A program made the position numbers and the translations under genes. Shown here in pieces: positions 30,041 through 38,349 of a stretch of 64,000 nucleotides of DNA; the first letter of the stretch is position 1; every line of letters starts with the position of its first letter. Source of the stretch: Pontibacter russatus (GTDB lineage Bacteria > Bacteroidota > Bacteroidia > Cytophagales > Hymenobacteraceae); NCBI RefSeq assembly GCF_009931655.1, contig NZ_CP047984.1, positions 2,435,001-2,499,000 on the forward strand. The letters run 5' to 3'. Below the pieces are notes generated by a model. The model made no database searches. It was not told the origin of the DNA and worked only from the letters and a program-made list of their open reading frames with translations.

Positions 30041-30952
30041 TTACACGTTCACGTGGCGTTCGGCGTGGTAAGAGGAGCGCACCAGCGGGCCCGACTCCAC
30101 ATACTTGATGCCCCGGTTCAGGCCCTCCTCGCGGTAGTGGGCGAACAGGTCGGGGTGGATGAACTCCGCCACCTCCAGGTGCATCTTGGTTGGCTGCAGG
30201 TACTGCCCCAGCGTCAGGATGTCGCAGCCGTTCGCGGCCAGGTCGTCCATTGCCTCGTACACCTGCTCGCGCGTCTCGCCAACACCCAGCATAATGCCGG
30301 TCTTGGTGCGCTTGCCATATTCCTTGGTGCGGCGAATCTGCTCCAGGCTGCGCTCATACCTGGCCTGCGGCCGCACGCGGCGGTACAGAGCCTTCACCGT
30401 CTCCATGTTGTGCGACACCACCTCCTGCCCGGGGGAAATCATCGTAATCAAGGCGTCCCAGCTTGCTTTCACATCCGGAATCAGGGTTTCAATGGTCGTG
30501 GCGGGCGAGAGCAGCTTTACCTGTTTTACCGTTTCATGCCAAATGGCGGCGCCACGGTCTTTCAGCTCGTCGCGATTAACGGAGGTGATCACAGCGTGCT
30601 TCACACCCATCAGTTGGATGGCCTCCGCCACGCGGCGCGGCTCATCCTCGTCGTACTCGTTGGGTCGGCCGGTGGCCACCGCGCAGAACGAGCAGCTGCG
30701 GGTACACACGTTCCCCAGTATCATGAAGGTGGCCGTGCCCGCGCCCCAGCACTCGCCCATGTTGGGGCAGTTGCCGCTCTCGCAGATGGTGTGCAGCTTA
30801 TATTCGTCTACGATGCTTCTTACTTTGGCGTACTCCTTCCCGACCGGCAGCTTTACGCGCAGCCAATTGGGCTTACGGGGCTGGCCCAGCGCGTTCAGCC
30901 CCTCGGGCGTGGCGTTGGGCTGTATAACCGGAAGTGTCATTAATTCATCCAT
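30041..30952 (-). CDS. lipA: Lipoyl synthase
   Basis: A radical-SAM enzyme that inserts two sulfur atoms into protein-bound octanoyl groups to make lipoyl cofactors for 2-oxoacid dehydrogenases and GcvH. The 303-residue protein has the auxiliary-cluster motif [13 protein letters not shown], the radical-SAM motif CTRSCSFC, and the C-terminal RSSYHAE carrying the serine ligand; all ligands are present. Two ATG starts are possible, 30952 and 30940. The -7 promoter box ends only four bases before the first, so the transcript is either leaderless from 30952 or translated from 30940. Customers of lipoylation in this window are the E1 at 33360 (via its E2) and the glycine cleavage system. Confidence 0.96.
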   Translation of the reverse strand: MDELMTLPVIQPNATPEGLNALGQPRKPNWLRVKLPVGKEYAKVRSIVDEYKLHTICESGNCPNMGECWGAGTATFMILGNVCTRSCSFCAVATGRPNEYDEDEPRRVAEAIQLMGVKHAVITSVNRDELKDRGAAIWHETVKQVKLLSPATTIETLIPDVKASWDALITMISPGQEVVSHNMETVKALYRRVRPQARYERSLEQIRRTKEYGKRTKTGIMLGVGETREQVYEAMDDLAANGCDILTLGQYLQPTKMHLEVAEFIHPDLFAHYREEGLNRGIKYVESGPLVRSSYHAERHVNV

Positions 30953-30956
30953 GGTG

Positions 30957-30964
30957 CAAAGATA
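30957..30964 (-). promoter_or_regulatory. -7 promoter element of lipA, almost touching the start codon
   Basis: On the minus strand TATCTTTG (30964-30957) fits TAnnTTTG and is separated from the ATG at 30952 by only CACC. This suggests a leaderless or near-leaderless messenger. No clear TTTG is found at -33. Confidence 0.55.
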
Positions 30965-31076
30965 GGAGTTATGCGTGAAGAGGCTGCCGCCCGGGCCAAA
31001 ATAAAAACGCGCGGATTCGCCTTCTCAACGATTTGTTTTCTTAACAAAGGGCTGGCACCATTTGTTCGGCGGCAGC

Positions 31077-31808
31077 TTACTCGCGGCTGCCGTAATAGAG
31101 GTTGAGGTACACCGAGGTGAAGGTCTTTTTGTTGCTGGCGTTGGGGATGATGATGGGCGTGCTGGCAAATCGCTCCACCACAAAGCCCACCTCAATGCCC
31201 GCGATGCTCTCGCGGTAGCGGCCGTACTCAAAGCTGAGGCCCGCCTTCAGATGCACTCCCGGCTTCAGCTTCATCTCGCCCAGCCCCCTGAACACGTTGT
31301 CGCTGCCCATGATGTAGTCGCGGTCCAGGTGCTTGCTGGGGTCGTACTGCTCGGTGCGGATGCTGGTGCCCTGGCCCCCGTAGTTGTAATCTATATAGTA
31401 AGGCACGAGCAGGCCGAGCGACGGGCCCACTGCCGCCAGCGCATTCACCTGCACCCCCGACTCAGGCGCCTTCTTGAACAGCACCAGCTCGCGGCCATAG
31501 CGCGGCCGCACCACAAAGAGGTAGTTCTGCTTGCCGTACACAAAGGCCTCGCCCGAGAGGGGGCTGAATTCGCGGTTTTCCTTCGGGTGCTTCACCTCCA
31601 CTATCTCCAGGCCGCCAAACTGGTACATCCGGTCGCTCATATAATAAGAGGAGCGGACAAAGGCTCCGCCAATCAGGCCGCCGTTGGAGTTGAAGTTGAC
31701 ACCGTAGCTCAGCTCGTTCTGGAAGCTCTCATCTTCCTCGGACTGGGCTGTGGCCGGGGCGGCCGCCAGCAGCGCGAAAGCAAGCAGCAGTATAAGGGGT
31801 CGGACCAA
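31077..31808 (-). CDS. Predicted outer-membrane beta-barrel protein, unknown function
   Basis: A 243-residue protein with a clear signal peptide (1-21, ending APATAQ). The remainder is rich in alternating aromatic/hydrophobic strands (GLIGGAFVRSSYYM, KQNYLFVVRPRYGRELVLF, LKAGLSFEYGRYRESIAGIEVGFVVE) and ends with a strand SVYLNLYYGSRE, typical of small barrels. It belongs to no family I can name. It is transcribed away from the OsmC gene. Conserved proteins of this kind occur widely in Cytophagales genomes, but no role is known to me. Confidence 0.75.
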   Translation of the reverse strand: MVRPLILLLAFALLAAAPATAQSEEDESFQNELSYGVNFNSNGGLIGGAFVRSSYYMSDRMYQFGGLEIVEVKHPKENREFSPLSGEAFVYGKQNYLFVVRPRYGRELVLFKKAPESGVQVNALAAVGPSLGLLVPYYIDYNYGGQGTSIRTEQYDPSKHLDRDYIMGSDNVFRGLGEMKLKPGVHLKAGLSFEYGRYRESIAGIEVGFVVERFASTPIIIPNASNKKTFTSVYLNLYYGSRE

Positions 31809-31876
31809 GGATGTGTGTTTTAGATTATATAAAACTACGTAACTTTACGCTGATTTCAAAAACAGAGTTTATACCT

Positions 31877-32284
31877 ATGGCTACCATAAAAAGCACGTAC
31901 AAGGGGGACTTGCGCACTGCTGCCCGGCACCTCGCCTCCGGCAACACCATCATCACCGACGCCCCCGTCGACAACAACGGCAAGGGCGAGGCTTTCTCGC
32001 CCACCGACCTGGTGAGCGCCGCCCTGGGCTCCTGCATGATGACCATCATGGGCATCGTGGCCAACCGCGCCGACATCGACATCGACGGCATGGGCATCGA
32101 GATAACAAAGATAATGGCCGCGGAACCCCGGCGCATCGCCGAGGTGGTGCTGCACTTTACCATGCCCGCCGGCAAAACCTACTCCGACAAGGAGAAGGCG
32201 ATGCTGGAGAACGCCGCCCGCACCTGCCCGGTGGCCCTCAGCCTGCACCCGGACGTAAAGCAGACCATCAGCTTCCAATACTAA
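31877..32284 (+). CDS. OsmC/Ohr family protein
   Basis: A 135-residue cytoplasmic protein of the OsmC family, which reduces organic hydroperoxides through two cysteines. Both are present: one in SAALGSCMMT and the other in AARTCPVALSLHP. The frame stays open to 31811, but the added 22 residues are not family-like, and MATIKSTYKGDLRT matches typical OsmC starts, so 31877 is chosen. It lies next to the YtxJ gene, convergent, giving a small redox/peroxide neighbourhood. It resembles the OsmC branch more than Ohr, but the substrate cannot be fixed. Confidence 0.92.
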   Translation: MATIKSTYKGDLRTAARHLASGNTIITDAPVDNNGKGEAFSPTDLVSAALGSCMMTIMGIVANRADIDIDGMGIEITKIMAAEPRRIAEVVLHFTMPAGKTYSDKEKAMLENAARTCPVALSLHPDVKQTISFQY

Positions 32285-32318
32285 ACGCCCGGCGGCGCGG
32301 CGGCAGTATATATAACCG

Positions 32319-32660
32319 CTACGCCGCCACTTTTTTCTTCACGGCGTCCACCCCGATGCCCATATGGGAGGCGTCGTAGGTACACACGCCGTCCTGCACC
32401 AGCAGCAGCTGCGGCGACTGGTGCTGCACGTGCAGCACCTCGGCCACTTCGTTCGACACGGGGCGGTAGCGCAGCAGGTCCAGGTAGTAGGCCTTCACGT
32501 GGTCCAACCCGGCACCGTCCCACTGCCGCTCAATGCGGCTTTTGGCGGTGGCGCTGATGGAGCAGGAGGTGCTGTGCTTGAAAATCACCACCGGCGTCTC
32601 TTTCGATTCTGCGATTACTTCGTCCAACTGCTCTGTGCTTGTAAGCGGATGCCAGTTCAT
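32319..32660 (-). CDS. ytxJ: Bacillithiol-system redox protein YtxJ (monothiol bacilliredoxin-like)
   Basis: A 113-residue thioredoxin-fold protein. The pattern VVIFKHSTSCSISATAK near residues 24-40 carries a single active cysteine in place of the CxxC of thioredoxin, and SPQLLLVQDGVCTYDASHMGI matches the second half of the family. YtxJ proteins are predicted to act on bacillithiolated proteins in organisms that use bacillithiol, which includes many Bacteroidota. It is adjacent to OsmC, consistent with thiol and peroxide defence. The start at 32660 fits the family and no signal peptide is present. Confidence 0.9.
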   Translation of the reverse strand: MNWHPLTSTEQLDEVIAESKETPVVIFKHSTSCSISATAKSRIERQWDGAGLDHVKAYYLDLLRYRPVSNEVAEVLHVQHQSPQLLLVQDGVCTYDASHMGIGVDAVKKKVAA

Positions 32661-32687
32661 ATATAAATATCCTTTCTCGTCGTTCGG

Positions 32688-33047
32688 TTAATTGCTTTTC
32701 TTTTCCCGCTTGTGCTTTCGCTTTTTGAAGATCCAGGCCCGCTTCACAGGTTTGCCGCTGTCGTTAAACCTGTAAACGGACCGTTCGTCCTGCTTTAGCC
32801 GCTTGCGGGCCGCCGCTCCCTTCCGGAAAGTATAGGCGTTGGTGTTGAGGTGCGTCTCTTTGTAGACAGGATCGGCCTGCTCTGCCTCTTTCAGCGATTT
32901 GCGCATTTCCCGCTCGTGCCGCTCGTGCGCCGTAAAGCTGATCTGCGCGTAGCCCGGCAGCGCCAGAAACAGGAGCAGCGTCAGGCATAGCAGCGCTGTT
33001 TTCGCCACTTTCCTGGTGTATGCGCCTTCTCCTGCCTTCCCCATCAT
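32688..33047 (-). CDS. Small secreted basic protein, unknown
   Basis: A 119-residue protein with a hydrophobic segment at about 17-35 ending PGYAQ, a likely signal peptide. The mature part is highly charged, with E/K-rich ERHEREMRKSLKEAEQAD and a strongly basic tail KKRKHKREKK. No family is recognised. An internal ATG or the ATG at 33044 could also be the start, since the first 12 residues are polar. It is followed by ytxJ 28 bases later, so the two may be co-transcribed. Confidence 0.6.
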   Translation of the reverse strand: MMGKAGEGAYTRKVAKTALLCLTLLLFLALPGYAQISFTAHERHEREMRKSLKEAEQADPVYKETHLNTNAYTFRKGAAARKRLKQDERSVYRFNDSGKPVKRAWIFKKRKHKREKKSN

Positions 33048-33087
33048 AAGAGATTATACTCCTCCTGAAAAAAGTAGTTTCCCCTGC

Positions 33088-33300
33088 CTACCATATATGC
33101 CAGCCTCCTTTCTTCACCCTTCCATTCTTGTCGGTGGGCACTTTCACGGCCTCGAACCCCTGTCCTCCCTGTGTCTCCATCTTCACGCGGTTGCGCTTGC
33201 CGGTGGGCTTGGGGCAGGGAATGCCCTTGCGCTGGCAGCCGCTGCCCAGCACCAGTGTCAGGCAAAAGGCGGTTAGGAGAAGGGGGCATAGGGTGCGCAT
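33088..33300 (-). CDS. Small lipoprotein, unknown
   Basis: A 70-residue protein beginning MRTLCPLLLTAFCLTLVLGSGC, a lipoprotein signal peptide whose lipobox LGSGC gives C22 as the acylated residue. The 48-residue mature part is basic and ends KKGGWHIW. Similar tiny lipoproteins occur in related genomes, but no function is known. It precedes the 119-residue secreted protein by 41 bases on the same strand. Confidence 0.6.
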   Translation of the reverse strand: MRTLCPLLLTAFCLTLVLGSGCQRKGIPCPKPTGKRNRVKMETQGGQGFEAVKVPTDKNGRVKKGGWHIW

Positions 33301-33359
33301 GAGGCTTTGGTTTTAAAAGTTCTTATATAGCTTATATATAATATTAAGTAAATTATAGC

Positions 33360-35339
33360 TTAATAGGCCAACATTTCCTCAACTTTCTGGCGGAGGCGCT
33401 GCTTGGGCAGAAACTCCTGCTCCAGCGGCGGCGCAAAGGGCACGGCCGTGTCGAGGCTGGCGACGCGGGCCACGGGGGCGTCCAGCAACTCAAAGCAGTG
33501 CTCGCCAATCCAGGCACTAATCTCCCCGCCTATGCCTCCTGTTAACGTATCCTCGTGCAAAATCAGTACACGGCCTGTCCTGTCCACCGCGGCGCGCACG
33601 GCCTCTTTGTCCCAGGGCAGCAGCGAGCGCAGGTCCAGTATATATAGGCTGGCATCAGCTAGCTCCTGTTGCAGCTGCTGCGCCCAATGCACGCCCATGC
33701 CGTAGGTGATGATGGTGAGGTCATCTCCTTCTGCCACGGTGCGGGCCTTGCCTATCTCCACGGTATAATAAGCATCGGGTATCTCCTGCGAAATGGCGCG
33801 GTACAGCAGCTTGTGCTCGAAATATAGCACCGGGTTCGGGTCTTCGATGGCGGCGTTCAGCAGGCCTTTGGCATCGTAGGGCGAGGAAGGGTACACCACT
33901 TTGAGGCCGGGGGTGTGGAAAAACCACGCTTCGTTGCTCTGCGAATGGAACGGGCCTGCCGCCGCGCCCGCCCCTGTCGGCATGCGCACCACCACATCGG
34001 CGTGCTGGCCCCAGCGGTAATGGCTCTTGGCCAGGTTGTTCACGATCTGGCTGAAGCCCGCGCTCACAAAGTCCGCGAACTGCATCTCCACCATGCTCTT
34101 TTTCTGCCGCACCGACATGCCCAGCCCCACGCCCAGTATGGCCGACTCGCAAAGTGAGGTATTACGCACGCGCTCTTTGCCGAACTGGTCTACGAAGCCT
34201 TCCGTCACTTTGAACACGCCGCCGTATTCGGCAATGTCCTGGCCCATCAGCACCAGTTCCGGGTAGCGCTCCATGCTCTGGCGCAAAGCATCCGATATGG
34301 CATCCACGAAACGGCGCTCCGTTTTCGCTTCTGAAGCGGGCTGGATGACCTCCTGGTCGAAAGGCTTGTACATATCCTCCAACTCTTGCTGCGGGTTGGC
34401 TGCGGGCATGGGCGCGGCAAAGGCGGCCTGTAAACCGTTTTCTATCTCGGTTCTCAGCTCCGCTTTGATATTTTCCATCACCTTCTGCGTCAGGATCACC
34501 TCGTCCAGCAGGTACTTTTCAAAGTTCTCCACCGGGTCTTTCTTCGCCCATTTCTCAAACAGCTCCTGCGGCACGTATTTGGTGCCGCTGGCTTCTTCGT
34601 GGCCGCGCATCCTAAAGGTGATGGCCTCGATCAGCATCGGGCGCGGGTTCTTGCGGATACTGGCCGCCGCCTGCCGCACGGTATGGTACACCTCTATGAT
34701 GTTGTTGCCGTCCACCTGCAGCGCATCGATGCCGTAGGCCGGGCCTTTGTCGATGAACTGCCCGAACTTAAACTGCTCGCTGCTCGGCGTGGACAAGCCG
34801 TAGCCGTTGTTCTCAATCATAAAAATAACCGGCAGGCCCCACACCGCCGCCACGTTCAGCGCCTCGTGGAAATCGCCCTCCGAGGCCCCGCCATCGCCGC
34901 TGAACACCAGCGTCACTTTCTCTTTTTTCTCCAGCAGGTCAGCCAGCGCAATGCCATCGGCTACAGCCAGCTGCGGCCCCAGGTGCGATATCATGCCTAC
35001 AATATGGTGCTCGTTGCTGCCGAAGTGGAAGGAGCGGTCGCGGCCCTTGGTGAAGCCGGTTTCCTTGCCCTGAAACTGGGCAAACAGCCTGTCCAGCGGC
35101 ACCTCGCGGCTCGTGAAAACGCCCAGGTTGCGGTGCAGCGGCAGGATGTATTCGTCTTTCTCCAAAGCCAGCGCCGACCCGACGGATATGGCCTCCTGAC
35201 CGATGCCCGAAAACCACTTGCTCACCTTGCCTTGTCGCAGCAGCACCAGCATGCGCTCCTCAATCAGGCGCGGCTTCAGGATGGCGCGGTACAGGCTGAT
35301 CAGTTCGTCCTCGGTATAGTCCTTGCGATTGTAGTTCAT
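33360..35339 (-). CDS. Fused alpha/beta E1 component of a 2-oxoacid dehydrogenase
   Basis: A 659-residue thiamine-diphosphate enzyme in which the alpha (about 1-320) and beta (about 345-659) subunits of a branched-chain or pyruvate-type E1 are one chain. The ThDP motif is GDGGASEGDFHEAL ending with ENNGYG about 25 residues later. The beta half begins ERRFVDAISDALRQSMERYP and has GQDIAEYGGVFKVTEGF, VEMQFADF and DLRSLLPWD. E1 decarboxylates the 2-oxoacid and transfers the acyl group to lipoyl-E2. No E2 or E3 is adjacent. Substrate is most likely branched-chain 2-oxoacids, since fused E1 of Bacteroidota are usually annotated so, but pyruvate cannot be excluded. Confidence 0.88.
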   Translation of the reverse strand: MNYNRKDYTEDELISLYRAILKPRLIEERMLVLLRQGKVSKWFSGIGQEAISVGSALALEKDEYILPLHRNLGVFTSREVPLDRLFAQFQGKETGFTKGRDRSFHFGSNEHHIVGMISHLGPQLAVADGIALADLLEKKEKVTLVFSGDGGASEGDFHEALNVAAVWGLPVIFMIENNGYGLSTPSSEQFKFGQFIDKGPAYGIDALQVDGNNIIEVYHTVRQAAASIRKNPRPMLIEAITFRMRGHEEASGTKYVPQELFEKWAKKDPVENFEKYLLDEVILTQKVMENIKAELRTEIENGLQAAFAAPMPAANPQQELEDMYKPFDQEVIQPASEAKTERRFVDAISDALRQSMERYPELVLMGQDIAEYGGVFKVTEGFVDQFGKERVRNTSLCESAILGVGLGMSVRQKKSMVEMQFADFVSAGFSQIVNNLAKSHYRWGQHADVVVRMPTGAGAAAGPFHSQSNEAWFFHTPGLKVVYPSSPYDAKGLLNAAIEDPNPVLYFEHKLLYRAISQEIPDAYYTVEIGKARTVAEGDDLTIITYGMGVHWAQQLQQELADASLYILDLRSLLPWDKEAVRAAVDRTGRVLILHEDTLTGGIGGEISAWIGEHCFELLDAPVARVASLDTAVPFAPPLEQEFLPKQRLRQKVEEMLAY

Positions 35340-35433
35340 CTCTGAAAAAAGAAACCTTGTGGTAATGTGGCAAGTTACTATATCAGCGCATGACCTGAAA
35401 TTTATGCCGCTAATTTTTAATTTTGTTGAAATT

Positions 35434-35533
35434 TAGACACAAGACGTTAGACTCAGGACACAAGACTTATATATGGATGAAGCAAGATTTCTTTCTTGAT
35501 AGTCTTGTGTCTCATATCCTGTGTCCTGCGTCC
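35434..35533. repeat. Imperfect inverted repeat of the ACACAAGAC / GTCTTGTGT type
   Basis: GGACACAAGACT (35456-35467) and AGTCTTGTGTCT (35501-35512) are inverted copies matching at 11 of 12. Further degenerate copies flank them (ACACAAGAC at about 35437, TGTGTCCTGCGTCC at about 35520). The unit sits directly upstream of the M16 peptidase and its right end has opened a false N-terminal extension of that gene. Confidence 0.55.
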
Positions 35534-35543
35534 ATTCAAAAAC

Positions 35544-36806
35544 ATGATAGACTTCAAAGAATTTACCCTTGGCAACGGCCTGCGCGTGATCGTGCACGAA
35601 GACCACACCAGTCCCATGGCGGTGCTGAACGTGCTGTATGACGTAGGCTCCCGGGATGAAGAAGAGGCCCATACCGGTTTCGCGCACCTGTTTGAGCACC
35701 TGATGTTCAGCGGCTCCAAAAACATACCGGTATATGACGAGCCCCTGCAGCGCGTGGGCGGCGAGAACAATGCCTTCACCAGCCCCGACATCACCAACTA
35801 TTACCTGTCGCTCCCGGCGCAGAACATCGAGACGGGCTTTTGGCTGGAGTCGGACCGCATGCTGGAACTGGCTTTCAGCGAGAACGGCCTGGAGGTGCAG
35901 CGCAAGGTGGTGGTAGAGGAGTTTAAGCAGAACTACCTGAACCAGCCGTACGGCGACGTGTGGTTGAAACTGCGCCCGCTGGCCTACAAGGAGCACCCGT
36001 ACAAATGGGCGACCATCGGCAAGGAAATCTCTCATATAGAAGAGGCGACGATGGACATCGTGAAGGGTTTCTTCCGGAAGCACTACTCTCCGAGCAATGC
36101 CATTTTGGTGGTGGCGGGCAACGTGACGTTTGAACGGGCAAAAGAACTGGCCGAGAAATGGTTTGGGCCGATTCCTGCCGGAGAGCGATATGTGCGCAAC
36201 AACCCGAAGGAGCCAAAGCAAACGGAGCCGCGCGTGCTGGAGACAAGCGCCGACGTGCCGCTGAGCGCCATATATAAAGCCTACCATATGCCCGCCCGCA
36301 CCGAGGCCGACTACTACGCCGTGGACCTGGTCAGCGACATCCTGGGCAGGGGGAAGTCGAGCAGGCTATATGAGAAGCTGGTGAAGGAGCAGAAGCTGTT
36401 CAACTCTATCTCGGCATCGGTTTCCGGCTCGGTGGAACGCGGGCTGCTGGTGATACAGGGCAAGCTGAACGAAGGCGTGGACCTGCGGGAGGCCAATGCG
36501 GCCATCGAGGCCGTGAACCGGGAACTGATGGAGCGACTGGTGGACGAGGAGGAACTGAACAAGGTGAAGAACCAGGCGGAGACGTCTATCGTGTTCTCGG
36601 AGATCGAGCTGCTGAACCGCGCCATGAACCTGGCCTACTGCAAGCTGCTCGGCGATACCAACCTCATCAACCAGGAGGGCGAGAAGGTGCAGGCCGTGAC
36701 GCCGCAGGATATCCTGCGCTGCGCCAAGGAAGTGCTGGACCCGAACAACTGCTCTACCCTGCTATATAAAGCAGAGAAAAAGAAGGCAAAGGCGGAGGCT
36801 GTCTGA
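35544..36806 (+). CDS. M16 family zinc metallopeptidase
   Basis: A 420-residue pitrilysin-type peptidase. The inverted zinc motif HxxEH is intact: H48-L-F-E51-H52 in GFAHLFEHLMFSGS, followed by the downstream glutamate region KVVVEEFKQNYLNQPYG. The second half (about 190-410) is the M16 C-terminal domain. Most members act as a pair of an active and an inactive half; no partner lies beside it here. No signal peptide is present from the ATG at 35544, so it appears cytoplasmic. The longest frame starts at 35496, but those 16 codons come from a repeat. Its stop codon is inside the left arm of a long palindrome (36799-36854). Confidence 0.92.
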   Translation: MIDFKEFTLGNGLRVIVHEDHTSPMAVLNVLYDVGSRDEEEAHTGFAHLFEHLMFSGSKNIPVYDEPLQRVGGENNAFTSPDITNYYLSLPAQNIETGFWLESDRMLELAFSENGLEVQRKVVVEEFKQNYLNQPYGDVWLKLRPLAYKEHPYKWATIGKEISHIEEATMDIVKGFFRKHYSPSNAILVVAGNVTFERAKELAEKWFGPIPAGERYVRNNPKEPKQTEPRVLETSADVPLSAIYKAYHMPARTEADYYAVDLVSDILGRGKSSRLYEKLVKEQKLFNSISASVSGSVERGLLVIQGKLNEGVDLREANAAIEAVNRELMERLVDEEELNKVKNQAETSIVFSEIELLNRAMNLAYCKLLGDTNLINQEGEKVQAVTPQDILRCAKEVLDPNNCSTLLYKAEKKKAKAEAV

Positions 36807-36854
36807 ATCAGGATTGGCAGGATGAAAGCATCCTGCCAATCCTGATTCAGACAG
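36799..36854. repeat. 26-bp perfect inverted repeat overlapping the M16 stop codon, possible terminator
   Basis: Arms 36799-36824 and 36829-36854 are perfect inverted copies around AAAG. The TGA of the M16 gene (36804-36806) lies in the left arm. The right-arm end AATCCTGATTCAGACAG recurs at 63663-63679, so this is a dispersed repeat and not only a local terminator. It has no T run. Confidence 0.8.
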
Positions 36855-36883
36855 TGTACATCCCGCAACCTTATACACCCAAA

Positions 36884-36915
36884 GTTTGTATATACAAACA
36901 TTATCCGTACCTTTG
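36884..36915 (+). promoter_or_regulatory. marR promoter with palindromic operator over the -33 box
   Basis: TACCTTTG (36908-36915) is the -7 element; TTTG (36885-36888), 19 bp upstream, is the -33 element. The latter lies inside the perfect 16-bp palindrome GTTTGTATATACAAAC (36884-36899). A regulator bound there would block RNA polymerase. A 12-bp core of the same palindrome recurs before the next gene, which points to the MarR protein as the ligand. Confidence 0.75.
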
Positions 36916-36932
36916 TACGCACAAATGACGTC

Positions 36933-37382
36933 ATGCGCATAGAAGACGAAATACATCAGAGGGAGTTCAAGGATGACTACCGCCGCCTGCTGACAAACCT
37001 GCTGTTCACCAATAACTGGCTGAACCAGCAGCTCATGCCTTTCTTCAAAGACCTGGGCCTGACGCTGCAGCAGCACAATGTACTGGCCATCCTGCGCGGG
37101 CAGCATCCCGAACCCGTATGCTTCGGCGACATCCAGAACCGGATGGTGGACCGCAACTCCAACGTGACGCGCCTGATTGACAAGCTGATAGAGAAGGGCT
37201 ACGTGACCCGCGACATCTGCCCGTTCAACCGCCGCATGATTGAGGTGCGCATCACGGAACCGGGGCTGCGCAAGCTGCAGCAGGTGGATGACAACTTCCC
37301 GAAGCTCTTTGCCAAGCTGCACAACCTGACACAGGAGGAAGCCGTTTTGGCAAGCAACCTGCTGGACAAGCTGCGCGGATAA
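36933..37382 (+). CDS. MarR family transcriptional regulator
   Basis: A 149-residue winged-helix regulator. Helices around LGLTLQQHNVLAILRGQ lead into the DNA-reading region CFGDIQNRMVDRNSNVTRLIDKLIEKGYVTR and the wing RDICPFNRRMIEVRITEPG, then a C-terminal dimerisation helix pair. It is followed 60 bases later by an aldo/keto reductase and then an ene-reductase, a setting typical of MarR repressors that respond to reactive electrophiles or oxidants. Palindromes in front of both its own gene and the reductase gene imply autoregulation plus control of the pair. Effector unknown; a cysteine (C55 in PVCFGD, C90 in DICPFN) could sense thiol-reactive compounds. Confidence 0.9.
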   Translation: MRIEDEIHQREFKDDYRRLLTNLLFTNNWLNQQLMPFFKDLGLTLQQHNVLAILRGQHPEPVCFGDIQNRMVDRNSNVTRLIDKLIEKGYVTRDICPFNRRMIEVRITEPGLRKLQQVDDNFPKLFAKLHNLTQEEAVLASNLLDKLRG

Positions 37383-37398
37383 TCTGCTTTTTTACCTA

Positions 37399-37415
37399 TA
37401 TATTTGTATATACAA
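37399..37415 (+). promoter_or_regulatory. Predicted MarR operator and -7 box before the aldo/keto reductase
   Basis: TTGTATATACAA (37404-37415) repeats the core of the operator at 36884-36899. TATATTTG (37399-37406), a TAnnTTTG match, overlaps its left half, so repressor and polymerase would compete. No -33 TTTG at the expected distance. Confidence 0.6.
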
Positions 37416-37442
37416 GTAATGTACAAACCTAAATAACTGACT

Positions 37443-38261
37443 ATGAAAGACATTCAGATAAAAGACGCCACCATACCGGCGCTTGGCTTCGGCACTTACC
37501 AACTGGAGGAAGAAACAGCCCACGAACTGGTGACCGCCGCCCTTGCCACCGGCTACCGCCACATAGACACCGCCCAGATGTACCGGAACGAGGAGGCTGT
37601 AGGCGCAGCCATCAAAGAAGCAACGGTGGCCCGTGAAGAGGTTTTCCTGACGACGAAGGTGCTACCTTCCAACCTCGCAAAAAAGACCTTTCTGCTCTCG
37701 GTGGAGGAGAGCCTGCAAAAGCTGAAGACAGACTACGTGGACCTGCTGCTGATTCACTGGCCCAATGCGGAAGTGCCTGTGGAAGAATATACAGGCGAGC
37801 TGGTGAAGGCGCAGGAAAAGGGTTACGCTAAACATATCGGCGTGAGCAACCATACTACGGCGCTGCTCGACAAGGTCCTGGCCACGGGCGCCAACATCAT
37901 CACGAACCAGGTGGAGTACCACCCTTTCCTCAACCAGGACAAGCTATACCATTACCTGCGCGCCCACGACCTGACCCTGACGGCCTACAGCCCGATTGCC
38001 CAGGGAAAAGTGATGGGCAACGCTACTTTAAAAAGCATCGGGGAGAAACACGGCAAGAACGAGGTGCAAATCGCGCTCCGCTGGCTCCTGCAGCAGGACG
38101 GGGTGCTGGCCATTCCGAGGTCTTCGAAGGAAAGCCATATGCGATCCAACTTCGATGTCTTCGATTTTGAGCTGACGCCCGGGGAGGTACAGCAGATTGA
38201 CAGGCTGAAGCAGGAGAACACGCGCCTCGTGCATCCCGCCTGGGCCCCGGCCTGGGACTGA
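37443..38261 (+). CDS. Aldo/keto reductase
   Basis: A 272-residue NADPH-dependent oxidoreductase with a (beta/alpha)8 barrel. The catalytic tetrad is complete: Asp and Tyr in HIDTAQMYRNEEAVG, Lys in VFLTTKVLPSNL, His in LLLIHWPNAEVPVEE. The cofactor region near IPRSSKESHMRSNFDVFDFELT is present. The short length and QLEEETA start match 2,5-diketo-gluconate-reductase-like/YvgN-type members that reduce small reactive aldehydes such as methylglyoxal. It lies between marR and an Old Yellow Enzyme gene, suggesting a detoxification cassette for carbonyls and electrophiles, induced through MarR. Start at 37443 is 29 bases from the operator. Confidence 0.94.
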   Translation: MKDIQIKDATIPALGFGTYQLEEETAHELVTAALATGYRHIDTAQMYRNEEAVGAAIKEATVAREEVFLTTKVLPSNLAKKTFLLSVEESLQKLKTDYVDLLLIHWPNAEVPVEEYTGELVKAQEKGYAKHIGVSNHTTALLDKVLATGANIITNQVEYHPFLNQDKLYHYLRAHDLTLTAYSPIAQGKVMGNATLKSIGEKHGKNEVQIALRWLLQQDGVLAIPRSSKESHMRSNFDVFDFELTPGEVQQIDRLKQENTRLVHPAWAPAWD

Positions 38262-38349
38262 GGCAATTTTGAATAAAGAATTTTGAATAACTGAATAGTT
38301 GCGTTACCGAGAGGTACCCTGCTGATACTTGATAAATGATAACTGACAA
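38262..38349. repeat. Short gap carrying a dispersed AATTTTGAATAACTGAA repeat
   Basis: AATTTTGAATAACTGAA (38279-38295) occurs again, inverted and identical over 17 bases, at 57658-57674 before nuoC. A partial copy AATTTTGAATAA precedes it at 38266-38277. The gap also has TACTTGATAAATGATAACTGAC, of similar character. Confidence 0.6.
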
